The notes under the pieces: model-generated | Seen by the model: only the letters and a program-made list of their open reading frames with translations | Databases searched by the model: none | What the model was told of the DNA's origin: nothing | NCBI GenBank assembly: GCA_010093485.1 | Contig: MU001497.1 | Span: 1,365,031-1,429,030, forward strand | Direction of reading: 5' to 3' | DNA: 64,000 nucleotides | Origin: Karstenula rhodostoma CBS 690.94 | Taxonomy: Eukaryota; Ascomycota; Dothideomycetes; Pleosporales; Didymosphaeriaceae | Position numbers and translations under genes: made by a program | Part shown: positions 63,914-64,000 of the stretch, in pieces | Position numbering within the stretch: the first letter of the stretch is position 1 | Layout of the letters: each line of letters opens with the position of its first letter

Positions 63914-64000
63914 TTATGCTGCTGCCTTCCTTTCCAACTTCCTCGGCTTCTTCTTCTGAGGAGCTGAATCTGTGCTAGACTTTGGGGTGCTATCGCTTGG
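63914..64000 (-). CDS. Partial: C-terminus of lysine-rich protein
   Basis: The window ends in a minus-strand frame whose last 28 codons read PSDSTPKSSTDSAPQKKKPR then KLERKAAA and stop (TAA at 63916-63914). The basic, Ser/Pro-rich tail is typical of nucleolar or ribosome-associated proteins but the body is outside the window, so no name is given. The frame is open to the window edge. Confidence 0.4.
   Translation of the reverse strand, partial: PSDSTPKSSTDSAPQKKKPRKLERKAAA

Overview
This window comes from a filamentous ascomycete, most likely a Dothideomycete (Pleosporales-like). Genes carry short spliceosomal introns (about 45-150 bp, GTAAGT/GTATGT donors, CTAAC/CTGAC branch sites). Fungus-specific genes are present: the AreA/NIT2 GATA factor with its invariant C-terminus, NIMA kinase, HbrB, DASH Hsk3 and a Zn2Cys6 factor. 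The left end is a C:G-to-T:A degraded, repeat-filled AT island typical of RIP. The organism assignment is inference.

Layout. 1-4494: AT-rich gene-free island of three degraded copies of one repeat, two with poly(A)/poly(T) tracts, plus smaller nested insertions. 5195-7990: areA (-), followed by 4.6 kb of upstream sequence without a convincing gene. 12.6-23 kb: core housekeeping genes (DASH HSK3, a small membrane protein, exosome RRP43, an ankyrin/BTB protein, NIMA kinase, a dienelactone hydrolase). 23.2-29.2 kb: small unknown proteins, an AIF2/FSP1-like flavoprotein and the NAC beta subunit, whose only family-consistent gene model needs a single-nucleotide exon.

29.8-35.0 kb: a copper-acquisition group: a GPI-anchored BIM1/X325-type copper protein, a CTR copper transporter and a divergently transcribed metalloreductase. 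Repeated TTGCTC motifs lie between them. 35.2-37.9 kb: an accessory stretch with two MITEs bracketing an unrecognised 391-aa protein gene, plus a tRNA-Glu-like relic. 38.1-44.0 kb: NmrA-like reductase, MFS transporter, SAM methyltransferase. 44.4-53.6 kb: HbrB (TORC2), CCCH zinc-finger protein, CTF8, a secreted CBM1 protein and unknowns.

53.7-63.0 kb: a catabolic-looking cluster: SDR epimerase-like protein, Zn2Cys6 regulator, FMN alpha-hydroxyacid (lactate-type) dehydrogenase, DapA-family aldolase/dehydratase and an aldehyde dehydrogenase. The three promoter regions of this cluster hold four palindromic CGG-N4-CCG sites, a pattern expected for a dimeric Zn2Cys6 regulator. A plausible reading is aldol cleavage to pyruvate plus an aldehyde, oxidation of the aldehyde by ALDH, and oxidation of the resulting 2-hydroxyacid by the FMN enzyme. 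The substrate is not known. The window ends inside the 3' end of a lysine-rich protein gene (-).
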